Positions 45,468 through 57,454 of a stretch of DNA of 64,000 nt are shown one piece after another. The DNA comes from Maniola hyperantus. Lineage: Eukaryota > Arthropoda > Insecta > Lepidoptera > Nymphalidae. Location of the stretch: the NCBI RefSeq assembly GCF_902806685.2, contig NC_048538.1:16244001-16308000 (forward strand), written 5' to 3'. Made by a program: the position numbers and the translations under genes. Under the pieces are notes generated by a model. That model was not told where the DNA came from. It was given only the letters and a program-made list of their open reading frames with translations, and did not search any database. The first letter of the stretch is position 1; the number at the start of each line of letters is the position of its first letter.

Positions 45468-48400
45468 ATGTCTTCAAGGCAAGAAGAGTTGTCTGAATTA
45501 CAGAACTACATCAAAGAAGTTGACAAAGAAGTAACAATGATATTACAGAGTCTGCAATGGGACAGGAAACAATTATTACAGGTTTGTTGTTATGTTGATC
45601 AATAAGTTAACTAACAACTTAGTTTTCGCTTGTCTTTTGTAGGGGTTCTCTCGATTTGAGCAGATACCTCCGAAAGATACGTGGAGGAGTAAGTGGGAGT
45701 AACCTCATTCACAGATCCTGGTTGTGAGTCTATCCTGAATTTGCTAACCAAATTGTTAGGGTCGATTCACACTGGCAGCGACCTGAAGTGAATTTCTTAT
45801 ATTTAATGAGCATTGGTGCTTTATCTGGTGGAGATGGCTGATGGGGTCAATATTTATTTACTTTATTTATTTATTTTATTCCAAAAGTAAAATAGGTAAA
45901 AACAGCGCCCAATCTCAGACAGTGCTAAAACCATGCCAGTTCTGCCTCCCATACTGTGGACAATAATTATTGCAGCCTGTTCTATGGATAGTCGAGTTAT
46001 TAGACTAGACACGTCAGAAGCAAGATCTGGGTAAGTGTGGCTGTTGGCATGAGGACTTTCTTTCCATAATATGCTATATAACATTTTAGAAATTAGTTTG
46101 ATTCGCTGCCAATGTAAATCAATCCTTAGAGCTAGCGCGCACCATGGTGCGGTGAGTTGTGTAGCGTTTTAAAATCCGGAAATTTGATCAAAATCCGGTG
46201 CGGAATTAATTCCGCATTGCGCGCACTTCTATGTAGTCCACAGATGTTGCTGAACAAAATGTATGGAAATTTTCTGTGGTGCACGCTAGCTCTCATGGTG
46301 GTAGGGTGGGCCGGTGGGTCTTATTACTGTTTTGCTTCAAAACTACATATTTGTACTACTTACTAATCAGAAATATCTATATAATCATGTTTCAATATAT
46401 TTTTTTTGTTAAGAGCAAACCAAAGAGAACATGCAAGTTTGACACAAACCACAAGGTTCCTCCGGAGAAACTGGAGGAACATGAAGCCAAGTGTGCTCTT
46501 AAGTCCCAGGGCTATGCAGATGATGATATGTTCCTGCCAGACGTATTAGACACTAATTCTAGCACAGTCTTGAAACTTTGTAAGTATTGCAAATAGATTG
46601 AAGATTTTGAATATTGTGTAAGTTGATGCCCTAACTTAGGTCGCGTGTATTTTTTTTTAAATGCTGCAGGAACTTATTGATTTTCCAGGATAAAAGTACC
46701 TAGCCTATGTCACTCTCTGGTCCTTAATTATATCGATCAATTGTCACGTTGCGACATGATTGAATGACAAAAAAACACATTTTCTCATGACATTATTGGT
46801 ATAGCTAAGCTAAGCTAAGAACAAAATTATCTTTGCAGCGGCTGTATTTTTATGACATTGAGGATATTACAATAAAATGAGCCAATTATTGCAATAATGT
46901 TTAATTAATTTGAACCTTTGTATTTGCAGCGTCAGAAAATATTAAAGATATTATCAACTATGCTTCCAAGACAAATCCAGTGTTTATAAGAGGTATCTAT
47001 TAATGTTATTACTTTAAAAAAGTTTTGATAGTATAAATATTTAATAAAATGTGAGATTTTTTTTGACCATTACAGTATTTAGCTATGACCAGTTTCTCCT
47101 GACTATGGAAATCTATATCCTTTTTTGTGAATTATGATGTATCCTTTATAAAATTATTTAAGTATTTGGTATAAAACTATGATGTTTTTTTTCCAAATTT
47201 ATAAAGCCTTAATAAAAAAAACCAGGGCATATCCAATTTTTAGTCAGTTTGTATAATATTTCTTGAACAAACTACAACTCAGAACAATTTGGAAATTTAA
47301 TTTATGAGACAAGTGTATAAAATACTTAACTCAACAACAAAGGTGATGGGAACGTGAACTCGGTACCACAGACAGTAGAGCGGCTGCAGGCGACGTACAC
47401 TGCGGATGAGAGACGAGCCATCTACGATGTCGTGATACACTCGCGGCCCTCGTGTGACGAACTCGCGGACTTGGCTGTAGGGTAAGTACATTATATTACA
47501 ATTGTGTGGGAAACTGTCTGCCAGCGGCGAAGAGTCAATATAACACGATTCCTATCAGCTTCCCTTCAAGAATTGGCATATAGCGTAAGTACTACTTAGT
47601 GCCATAAATGTAAGCCAAAGGTTCGATTGTCCACGCATGCTAATGCCAGGTACAAGCCGCAACAATATCGGCTTTCACAGATAGCTTTTTGCTTAGTCTT
47701 TATCTCTTTCATTTCCCTAGCGAAAGTAAAAAAAGTGAACTAGGTCTGTCTCGCTCTACAGGTGACCAATAAGGAGCCACCAATTTAATCTGGCCCAGTA
47801 GCGAATACGAATTTGCAACTCTAACAGGTAAAACAAAGGAGATTGCCCGTGAACGGGCCCTCTTTTGTGGCGTCGTGTTAAAACTTAAATTAATTTTTAA
47901 AAATGTGTTAAAATTTAAAAAAAAAATACGATTATATGACTTTTCTTTCACTCTATTATTGAAAATATCCACAATTACAGTTAGAATCGTAAACATCTAT
48001 TTATTTTGAAGAAGTATTAATTAAATATAACCTCAATATCAGCAACATAAAAAATAAGATTTCTTTATAACCAGGGTGAATAAATGAAAATCGTTTGCAG
48101 AATATAAAAAGGTAATTATTTGTCTAAAAAATAAAATTAAAACCATGGTGACATAACAATTTTATTAGGGCGGGCCCAAAGCTCCTAAGAAAATGGGCAA
48201 TCTCTTTTGACGTAAATGAGCCGCTAGAATCCGAGTTCCCGTATAATACCTCCAAATTAAAAATCTCGTTAAGACGAAATAAACCTAAAATCATTGTATA
48301 CTTTTTTCACATAATAAAATAGAGGGTTGGAAATACTAAATCCACACAGATAAAGTGGCGGACAGTTGATCATAAATGTATGTTTTTCACTGTGTCAAAA

Positions 48401-51400
48401 GCAGACTTGTTACATTCCTTATGTTGATAATCATTTAAAAATATGCATAAATTGTGCAGAGAAGTGAGCGGTGCATCGCAGACGCAGAGTAACCGCAAGT
48501 CGAAGCTGGAGCAGATGGCAGAGATGCGCGACATGCGGCGGCGCCGCGCCAAGTACAAAGTGGCCGTGCGCTCGCGCAACTACTCCAACACTCTGCGTGG
48601 AGTTATCCAAGCACAGGTAAACCATTTGCAGGGAAGTGGGCGGTGCGGCGCAGGCGCAGAGTACCCGCAAGTCGAAGCTGGAGCAGATGGCAGAGATGCG
48701 CGACATGCGGCGGCGCCGCGCCAAGTACAAAGTGGCCGTGCGCTCGCGCAACTACTCCAACACTCTGCGTGGAGTTATCCAAGCACAGGTAAACCATTTG
48801 CAGGGAAGTGGGCGGTGCGGCGCAGGCGCAGAGTACCCGCAAGTCGAAGCTGGAGCAGATGGCAGAGATGCGCGACATGCGGCGGCGCCGCGCCAAGTAC
48901 AAAGTGGCCGTGCGCTCGCGCAACTACTCCAACACTCTGCGTGGAGTTATCCAAGCACAGGTAAACCATTTGCAGGGAAGTGGGCGGTGCGGCGCAGGCG
49001 CAGAGTACCCGCAAGTCGAAGCTGGAGCAGATGGCAGAGATGCGCGACATGCGGCGGCGCCGCGCCAAGTACAAAGTGGCCGTGCGCTCGCGCAACTACT
49101 CCAACACTCTGCGTGGAGTTATCCAAGCACAGGTAAACCATTTGCAGGGAAGTGGGCGGTGCGGCGCAGGCGCAGAGTACCCGCAAGTCGAAGCTGGAGC
49201 AGATGGCAGAGATGCGCGACATGCGGCGGCGCCGCGCCAAGTACAAAGTGGCCGTGCGCTCGCGCAACTACTCCAACACTCTGCGTGGAGTTATCCAAGC
49301 ACAGGTAAACCATTTGCAGGGAAGTGGGCGGTGCGGCGCAGGCGCAGAGTACCCGCAAGTCGAAGCTGGAGCAGATGGCAGAGATGCGCGACATGCGGCG
49401 GCGCCGCGCCAAGTACAAAGTGGCCGTGCGCTCGCGCAACTACTCCAACACTCTGCGTGGAGTTATCCAAGCACAGGTAAACCATTTGCAGGGAAGTGGG
49501 CGGTGCGGCGCAGGCGCAGAGTACCCGCAAGTCGAAGCTGGAGCAGATGGCAGAGATGCGCGACATGCGGCGGCGCCGCGCCAAGTACAAAGTGGCCGTG
49601 CGCTCGCGCAACTACTCCAACACTCTGCGTGGAGTTATCCAAGCACAGGTAAACCATTTGCAGGGAAGTGGGCGGTGCGGCGCAGGCGCAGAGTACCCGC
49701 AAGTCGAAGCTGGAGCAGATGGCAGAGATGCGCGACATGCGGCGGCGCCGCGCCAAGTACAAAGTGGCCGTGCGCTCGCGCAACTACTCCAACACTCTGC
49801 GTGGAGTTATCCAAGCACAGGTAAACCATTTGCAGGGAAGTGGGCGGTGCGGCGCAGGCGCAGAGTACCCGCAAGTCGAAGCTGGAGCAGATGGCAGAGA
49901 TGCGCGACATGCGGCGGCGCCGCGCCAAGTACAAAGTGGCCGTGCGCTCGCGCAACTACTCCAACACTCTGCGTGGAGTTATCCAAGCACAGGTAAACCA
50001 TTTGCAGGGAAGTGGGCGGTGCGGCGCAGGCGCAGAGTACCCGCAAGTCGAAGCTGGAGCAGATGGCAGAGATGCGCGACATGCGGCGGCGCCGCGCCAA
50101 GTACAAAGTGGCCGTGCGCTCGCGCAACTACTCCAACACTCTGCGTGGAGTTATCCAAGCACAGGTAAACCATTTGCAGGGAAGTGGGCGGTGCGGCGCA
50201 GGCGCAGAGTACCCGCAAGTCGAAGCTGGAGCAGATGGCAGAGATGCGCGACATGCGGCGGCGCCGCGCCAAGTACAAAGTGGCCGTGCGCTCGCGCAAC
50301 TACTCCAACACTCTGCGTGGAGTTATCCAAGCACAGGTAAACCATTTGCAGGGAAGTGGGCGGTGCGGCGCAGGCGCAGAGTACCCGCAAGTCGAAGCTG
50401 GAGCAGATGGCAGAGATGCGCGACATGCGGCGGCGCCGCGCCAAGTACAAAGTGGCCGTGCGCTCGCGCAACTACTCCAACACTCTGCGTGGAGTTATCC
50501 AAGCACAGGTAAACCATTTGCAGGGAAGTGGGCGGTGCGGCGCAGGCGCAGAGTACCCGCAAGTCGAAGCTGGAGCAGATGGCAGAGATGCGCGACATGC
50601 GGCGGCGCCGCGCCAAGTACAAAGTGGCCGTGCGCTCGCGCAACTACTCCAACACTCTGCGTGGAGTTATCCAAGCACAGGTAAACCATTTGCAGGGAAG
50701 TGGGCGGTGCGGCGCAGGCGCAGAGTACCCGCAAGTCGAAGCTGGAGCAGATGGCAGAGATGCGCGACATGCGGCGGCGCCGCGCCAAGTACAAAGTGGC
50801 CGTGCGCTCGCGCAACTACTCCAACACTCTGCGTGGAGTTATCCAAGCACAGGTAAACCATTTGCAGGGAAGTGGGCGGTGCGGCGCAGGCGCAGAGTAC
50901 CCGCAAGTCGAAGCTGGAGCAGATGGCAGAGATGCGCGACATGCGGCGGCGCCGCGCCAAGTACAAAGTGGCCGTGCGCTCGCGCAACTACTCCAACACT
51001 CTGCGTGGAGTTATCCAAGCACAGGTAAACCATTTGCAGGGAAGTGGGCGGTGCGGCGCAGGCGCAGAGTACCCGCAAGTCGAAGCTGGAGCAGATGGCA
51101 GAGATGCGCGACATGCGGCGGCGCCGCGCCAAGTACAAAGTGGCCGTGCGCTCGCGCAACTACTCCAACACTCTGCGTGGAGTTATCCAAGCACAGGTAA
51201 ACCATTTGCAGGGAAGTGGGCGGTGCGGCGCAGGCGCAGAGTACCCGCAAGTCGAAGCTGGAGCAGATGGCAGAGATGCGCGACATGCGGCGGCGCCGCG
51301 CCAAGTACAAAGTGGCCGTGCGCTCGCGCAACTACTCCAACACTCTGCGTGGAGTTATCCAAGCACAGGTAAACCATTTGCAGGGAAGTGGGCGGTGCGG

Positions 51401-53453
51401 CGCAGGCGCAGAGTACCCGCAAGTCGAAGCTGGAGCAGATGGCAGAGATGCGCGACATGCGGCGGCGCCGCGCCAAGTACAAAGTGGCCGTGCGCTCGCG
51501 CAACTACTCCAACACTCTGCGTGGAGTTATCCAAGCACAGGTAAACCATTTGCAGGGAAGTGGGCGGTGCGGCGCAGGCGCAGAGTACCCGCAAGTCGAA
51601 GCTGGAGCAGATGGCAGAGATGCGCGACATGCGGCGGCGCCGCGCCAAGTACAAAGTGGCCGTGCGCTCGCGCAACTACTCCAACACTCTGCGTGGAGTT
51701 ATCCAAGCACAGGTAAACCATTTGCAGGGAAGTGGGCGGTGCGGCGCAGGCGCAGAGTACCCGCAAGTCGAAGCTGGAGCAGATGGCAGAGATGCGCGAC
51801 ATGCGGCGGCGCCGCGCCAAGTACAAAGTGGCCGTGCGCTCGCGCAACTACTCCAACACTCTGCGTGGAGTTATCCAAGCACAGGTAAACCATTTGCAGG
51901 GAAGTGGGCGGTGCGGCGCAGGCGCAGAGTACCCGCAAGTCGAAGCTGGAGCAGATGGCAGAGATGCGCGACATGCGGCGGCGCCGCGCCAAGTACAAAG
52001 TGGCCGTGCGCTCGCGCAACTACTCCAACACTCTGCGTGGAGTTATCCAAGCACAGGTAAACCATTTGCAGGGAAGTGGGCGGTGCGGCGCAGGCGCAGA
52101 GTACCCGCAAGTCGAAGCTGGAGCAGATGGCAGAGATGCGCGACATGCGGCGGCGCCGCGCCAAGTACAAAGTGGCCGTGCGCTCGCGCAACTACTCCAA
52201 CACTCTGCGTGGAGTTATCCAAGCACAGGTAAACCATTTGCAGGGAAGTGGGCGGTGCGGCGCAGGCGCAGAGTACCCGCAAGTCGAAGCTGGAGCAGAT
52301 GGCAGAGATGCGCGACATGCGGCGGCGCCGCGCCAAGTACAAAGTGGCCGTGCGCTCGCGCAACTACTCCAACACTCTGCGTGGAGTTATCCAAGCACAG
52401 GTAAAACTTAAAGCAGGAACAAGGTAACGAATACTCGACCTTGCTACCTGATAGGCAGTTAAATACGAGGGCTGGCTTCTATAATGAGGACTTTTGTCCG
52501 CGGAGGATAAAAATCCCTGAAGTGTAGCTACAATTATAAATAAAAGAGTATTCACCGGAAGCGAGCAAACTCTCGAGCGCTCAGCGCGTACTAAAATCAG
52601 CTGTGTGCATTATTGACACGCCTTGGACGTTAGTTTTCTATATTTTCGAGGACTCCTCCGTACTTTGTGCAATCGGACTCCGTTGTCATTCGATACAGTT
52701 GTAAGCGATCTATTTTGACCTACAAATAGTACCCCGAGGAAATGTAAGGTTTTAGTGGTGTCATATTGGTTTGTTTCGTGTATAACACACTTAAATATTT
52801 TTTCGCAGATGGAGATGTATGCTGAAACACAAGGTCACCCTAAATCTAAACCCAATGATGGAGCGAATGTCGGATCTGATAAACAATATCTTAAAGTTAA
52901 AGAAGAACATTCAGACAATCGTTTAGATAACATATCAGACAGTAAAACTAACCGTAGAGACTCGCATAAAGATAGAAAAGATACATATTATGATAGAGAT
53001 AGAAGGAATAAAGATATTGACAATAAAAGAAAACGTGATTACGATGATGATAGAAACTCTCGAAAGTTCGAAAAAGATAGATATAAAACTTCAGCAGAGG
53101 AAAGAAGAAAACAATATGATGACAACTATAGGAGACATGAAAGAAAACGGCATACTTGTAGAGAAAGCAATAGAGATCGGTACCGATCTCCTACAGAAGG
53201 AAAAGGTACGAAACATAATAGCGATAGAAGGCAAGAAAGAAGCAGAGATTCTTATAGAGTAAAAATTGAAAAGGACGAAACAGAAGACAGAAGAAAGCAT
53301 TACAATAGTGATAGGAGGCATCAAGACAGAAACAGAGATACTTACAAAGAAGAAATTGGTTCCAAAAAACACGACAATAATATAAATGAAGGTAATAACA
53401 GGATTTCTATAAAGGAAGAAACAAAGGACAGTTCAAGTTCAAGGGACAGTTAG
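45468..53453 (+). CDS. SNRNP48: U11/U12 small nuclear ribonucleoprotein 48 kDa protein
   Basis: Minor-spliceosome protein; the family binds the 5' splice site of U12-type introns in the U11/U12 di-snRNP. Coding exons: 45468-45581, 46414-46579, 46930-46992, 47343-47481, one copy of exon 5 (first copy 48460-48616, last copy ending 52400), and 52809-53453. With one exon-5 copy the frame is continuous for 427 residues. Residues 1-38 form a helix (MSSRQEELSELQNYIKE). A CHHC zinc finger follows with C45, H51, H61 and C65 (spacing C-x5-H-x9-H-x3-C), including HKVPPEKLEEHEAKC. Exon 4 has the TADERRAIYDVVI block. Exon 5 encodes SKLEQMAEMRDMRRRRAKYK, conserved in animal homologues. The last 214 residues are low-complexity R/K/D/E-rich. 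Exon 5 is embedded in a 22-copy array, so the true transcript cannot be fixed from DNA alone. Confidence 0.92.
46129..46296. mobile_element. MITE with CTAGCGCGCACCA ends, copy 2 (SNRNP48 intron 1)
   Basis: AGAGCTAGCGCGCACCATGG at the left and GTGGTGCACGCTAGCTCT at the right are inverted with few mismatches. The inner GTGCGGAATTAATTCCGCA is palindromic. Confidence 0.75.
48450..52405 (+). repeat. 22-copy tandem array of SNRNP48 exon 5 with its splice sites (172-base period)
   Basis: The first copy (exon part 48460-48616) differs from the others at several positions in its first 37 bases. The next 21 copies look identical at a strict 172-base period; their shared in-frame GTG occurs at 48636, 48808 and so on to 52076. 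Each unit is a 157-base exon plus GTAAACCATTTGCAG, so a donor (GTAAAC) is followed after a few bases by an acceptor-like TTTGCAG. The last copy leaves the array as GTAAAACTTAAAG. The exon enters in phase 2 and leaves in phase 0, so one copy keeps frame but joining two does not. Reading through the 15-base spacers meets a TAA (in CAGGTAAACC) by the third unit. Confidence 0.95.
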
Positions 53454-53514
53454 ATATACCGTGAGAGTGAACGAGTAGAGAGATACAAGGATAGATCGAG
53501 TGATACTGAAGATA

Positions 53515-53597
53515 AATAAACCTTAATATTATGATAAATGAAGAAAAAGTGAGAAAAGAAAATACGACGATTTTTTTCATTTCTTTTATTAAATAAA
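53515..53597 (+). terminator. SNRNP48 poly(A) signals
   Basis: AATAAA occurs at 53515-53520 and 53592-53597, 62 and 139 bases after the SNRNP48 stop codon, on the coding strand. Either could direct 3' end formation. Confidence 0.5.
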
Positions 53598-53849
53598 AGT
53601 ATAACCTAAAGCAAAATGGTCGAAGGAAATTTTTTAGCAAGATATTTTACCTAAGTATACCCATCAGGAAAACTGTACCTTGTTATTTGCTTTAAGTTTC
53701 CGGAAAGTAAAACCTAATTAAATTACGTACTTTGTTTTAGTATTATTTAATATTATCAGATTTTTATTTTAAGATAGTATGAGTAGTTGCTACCCATGGA
53801 ATTCATGCTGTTGTCTGCTTTACTAAGCAGGTTTTAAGCAATGAAATAT

Positions 53850-54030
53850 CATTTGCTTTAACGTTGAAGGAAAACATCGTGAGGAAACCTGCAATGTGCA
53901 TAATGTTCTCAAAGGTGGGTGAAGTCTGCCAATCCGCACTTACCCAGCGTGACCGACTATGGCCAAACCCATCTCATTTTAAGAGGAGACCTGTTCTTAG
54001 TAGTGAGCCGGCGATGGGTTGATCACTTAT
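53850..54030 (+). mobile_element. SINE with RTE-like tail, 5'-truncated
   Basis: GCTTTAACGTTGAAGGAAAA, then CATCGTGAGGAAACCTGC, CTGCCAATCCGCACTTACCC and GCCGGCGATGGGTTGATC. From 54030 to 54828 only one further TE-like phrase (GGTCGTGGTCATCACGAAG, near 54070) and AT-rich DNA are seen. Confidence 0.6.
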
Positions 54031-54828
54031 CATGATTCTTCTTCTTCCTCGTAACACTCTTGACTGAGTGGTCGTGGTCATCACGAAGTGACGTTTTGGG
54101 GGCAGATGTTATGTTATACGCCTCATGAGCATTCGCCACTTCATCATCATGATTAGAAAATCATGAATATCGTAGTATTCAAATGATGATCGGATGGCGT
54201 CAACCGTCTGCAATCACGATGACACGCACGACGCAATCTGTCATTAGTCAAGTAGCGTTTCACTCATCTGCATAATTATTGAAGGTATGCATTCATTTTT
54301 TATACATTGGATAATAATATGTAGAGAGATAAATCACGACTTTTTGCCGTTATTAATAACGGCAAAGAAAGGTATTTCAAGATAAGCAGAACTTTATTTT
54401 TATTAGAAACGTGATGAAGAAGCCGTAGTACCCTACCTAACGACTGGTTTAGCTGCTACCATATCATATTATGAGTAAGCTACGCATATATACTACGCAA
54501 AAGGTATACTTAGTTGAAAACGTTTACTATGCAATCCCGGCGAGACCTGCTAGAGTGACGGTTCACAAATTCACGGTTCACACTTAGGTAGGTATATGTA
54601 AATTCTAAACATTGCGATTATGCAAACACAATAAAATTACCATAAAACACTCCAATCTCCTCTGAACTATTAATTGTCTCACGTTCGCATACCTTACTCA
54701 TTATGTAAAATTTGTTGCGAGAAACTGAATGAGATTTGATCGCACAAAAACGTTCTTTACGAGATAAGAGACCCAATAAAGACTGATTTATAGTATGTTC
54801 CGTGTTCGATCATGCTAATATTGCAATT

Positions 54829-55002
54829 TAAAAAAAAAAGAATATTAGCAAACTTAATTGATTACTAATATTCCCCTTTCCCCTCCAATTAAGAGTAAAA
54901 CTTGTGCTAGAAGTAGGTACGACAAAAGTGCAACGGGTGGGATTTCAACCGGCGGCCTTTCGGTTTTGAGTCCGCTCCTTTAGCCGCTAACCTATCGAGG
55001 CT
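54829..55002 (-). mobile_element. tRNA-derived SINE, minus copy
   Basis: Ends on plus with GGTTTTGAGTCCGCTCC and CGAGGCT, the inverse of the SINE head; a poly(A) of about ten bases lies at its left. Confidence 0.75.
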
Positions 55003-55711
55003 GACATGACAGCATGATGATTCTACTAAAATGAAATGAATATGAGATGTGAAGATCTAGCCAGATTTCAGATATATGTAGGTGAACTGGATTGATACAG
55101 GCTGGCGTGATTTCTCGCCACGCGCTGGGCGATGCGCATGCAGCCGCAATGAGAGTGTGACGAGACCGCGCGGTGCAATCTGTTTACATTTTACTTCACG
55201 GGTAAACAACCGGATATCGGCGAGAAAGTGTCGCGTTAGATATCTCACGATTTTGAATATCACTCATACTTAATTCATAAGTCATGACTACAGACTCGAC
55301 AAAAGACCCGGAACCCTTAGTGTTTTTCCAGTAAAAACGTGATACTGGATTAATGTAGGTACCTACAACCGGACCGTACCGGTACATATTATCAAAAAAT
55401 ACTTACTGCTGAGAGGATTCGAAGATTTCGAACTAGAATGACTTGATATACCTAAGTGCAACATATAGTACGCGAGCGCGACAGGTTAAAATGGCAATCG
55501 GGGAGGGAACGTCCCGCCCATGGACTACAAAAGTAAGGTCCCGCCTCGTACCCCGATTGGCACTGTGGCCTAGCGCTCAACGCGCGGTGGGCAAGGTTCG
55601 AATGCAGCCGGTTTTAATTTTTGGTACCTACATATACTATTTGGGTACTTATTTACTATCCACGTAATTATTACGGTTTGTTTCCCTAAAAATTAATTCA
55701 TTTAATTTAAA

Positions 55712-56176
55712 AACTTGCTTATTGCCCGCGACTTCGTCCACGTGAACTACACCAAACCACAGACCAAACCCCCATTTTATTGAATTTTCAAAAATCCTTC
55801 TTCAGCAGATCCACGAGCAGTCTACAACGTATCTACCTAATAGCTATCTGCATGCCTTTCTCCCTAATTCATCCAATAATTTGAGCTGTGCGTTGATAGA
55901 TCAGTCAGTCAGTCAGCTTTACCTTATACTTAAGTAGGTACCTAAGTAATAGAAGATAGATATTTATAAATGGACAAAACTAAGTAAGTATTTAGTATTT
56001 ATCATAAACTAGATGATGCCCGCGACTTCGTCCGCGTGTATTTAGGTTTTCGAAAATCCCGTGGGAACTCCTTGATTTTCCGGGATAAAAAGACGTTAAA
56101 TTAATCCGTTGAACGGATGGGCCGTGAAAGGCTAGCAGACAGACAGACACACTTTCGCATTTATTATATTAGTATG
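55712..56176 (-). mobile_element. Two Helitron-like copies, one of each family
   Basis: Bases 55712-55917 are a diverged first-family copy (GCTTATTGCCCGCGACTTCG to GTCAGTCAGTCAG). Bases 56007-56176 are a second-family copy (CTAGATGATGCCCGCGACTT, then CCGTGGGAACTCC, ending CACTTTCGCATTTATTATA). Confidence 0.6.
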
Positions 56177-56557
56177 GATATTGCTATAAATCGGTCAATG
56201 GTTAGCCGTTTTGGCCTTTGCTTGCTATGCGAAAATAACTCTAAAGCATCGGAGAATGCAAAAAAGATTCTAAAATACCGCGAGCGCGAGAAAAACAACC
56301 GTCGCACGCGCGCCGCGCCGTGCTGCGCCCGAACCGCGCTGGGGTCAAGTCAGTTAGGCTGAGAGCCAGCGGATTATTTTTACCAAATTTTTTTTACTTT
56401 ATGATTTCCCTGGTGTAGTGATGAATGCCGTGGTTCCGGAACACCCCACTTATAAGACCACTGCTTGCCTGTACCGGGCAACGAAGCCACGACCTCCCAC
56501 ATAAAAGAAACGTCTCATGAGCTCATTCAGTCGGTTTGTGAAAATGTTGGTTTTTTA

Positions 56558-56800
56558 GGGTTCCGTACCTCAAAAGGAAAAACGGAACCCTTATAGGATC
56601 ACTTTTTTGTCTGTCTGTCTGTCGGTCTGTCAAGAAACCTACAGGGTACTTCCCGTTGATCTACTTAGAATCATGAAATTTGACAGGTAGGTAGGTCTTA
56701 TAGCAGACATTCGGGGAAAAATCTAAAAACCGTGAATTTGTGGTAAAATCACACAAAAAAAAATTAATCATAGTCATGAACTAATAATTAGCATTTTCCA
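56558..56800 (+). mobile_element. GGTTCCGTACC element, left half
   Basis: Starts AGGGTTCCGTACCTCAAAAG and continues with CTGTCTGTCGGTCTGTCAAG and TTATAGCAGACATTCGGGG. It is cut by the SINE that follows at 56804. Confidence 0.6.
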
Positions 56801-56803
56801 TAG

Positions 56804-56974
56804 TTTTTTTTAATGAATATTAACCATGTTAAATGACTAATATTCTCCTTTCCTCTCCAACTAAGCGTCAAGCTTGTGCTTGGAGTAGGTACGATAATAG
56901 TGCAACGGACGGGGTTTGAACCGTCGATCTTTCAGTTTTCAGTCCACTCCTTTACATGTTGAGCTATTGAGGCT
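56804..56974 (-). mobile_element. tRNA-derived SINE, minus copy
   Basis: Contains ACTAAGCGTCAAGCTTGTGC, GGGGTTTGAACCGTCGATC and GAGCTATTGAGGC, the inverse of the family head. It interrupts the element to its left. Confidence 0.8.
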
Positions 56975-57454
56975 TTAGTAGAAGGGTGAAGGAGGAACCA
57001 GGTTGAAAAGTGTGGTATCGGTCTCCCACACTATCCAACAACAAAAGCCTGCTGGTTGGGGTCCGATGCGCCTCAGTGCCTCACCTCGCGCCTCGCGGCT
57101 CGCGCAGTCTGCCCGCGACCTTCCTATCGTGTGACCGCGCCTCTGTCGCAGTACCACGAGCCACAGGCTACCAAAACCCGCGGCACGCTCGAAACAAAAA
57201 GCCAGCTTACAAGAACTCGGAGTTAATTTCCTTTTGGTGCCGGCGCCAAATTTTTTATACTGTTGAACCAAGTGTCTTAGGATGGTGTGTTGATGGAGTG
57301 ATGTGATTTGAAAGTTTTCGTTTGAAAATAACAATTCTTGGAGGGATTTTTCTTTGAGCAATTCTTTGAGGTGAGTTTTTATAAAGTATGAAAAACTCAA
57401 GCTTGAAATTCACTATAATTATTTGTAAAAATTATGCTATTTTGTGCAAACTTG

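Noticed and set aside
48636..52404. Repeated 106- and 166-codon frames on both strands, suggesting a family of small arginine-rich proteins
   Set aside because: They are shadows of the 172-base array: the same frame restarts at each unit and ends at the TAA in CAGGTAAACC. Only the segment ending GVIQAQ matches SNRNP48.
48450..52405. Calling the exon array simply an assembly error
   Set aside because: Possible, but the first copy differs from the others and the last copy leaves into unique intron sequence, as a real array would. It is kept as a finding with the artefact named as the main alternative.
55085..57250. GC-rich patches as exons of a further gene
   Set aside because: No frame with splice sites and protein-like content could be put together; they are mentioned only as possible regulatory or non-coding sequence.
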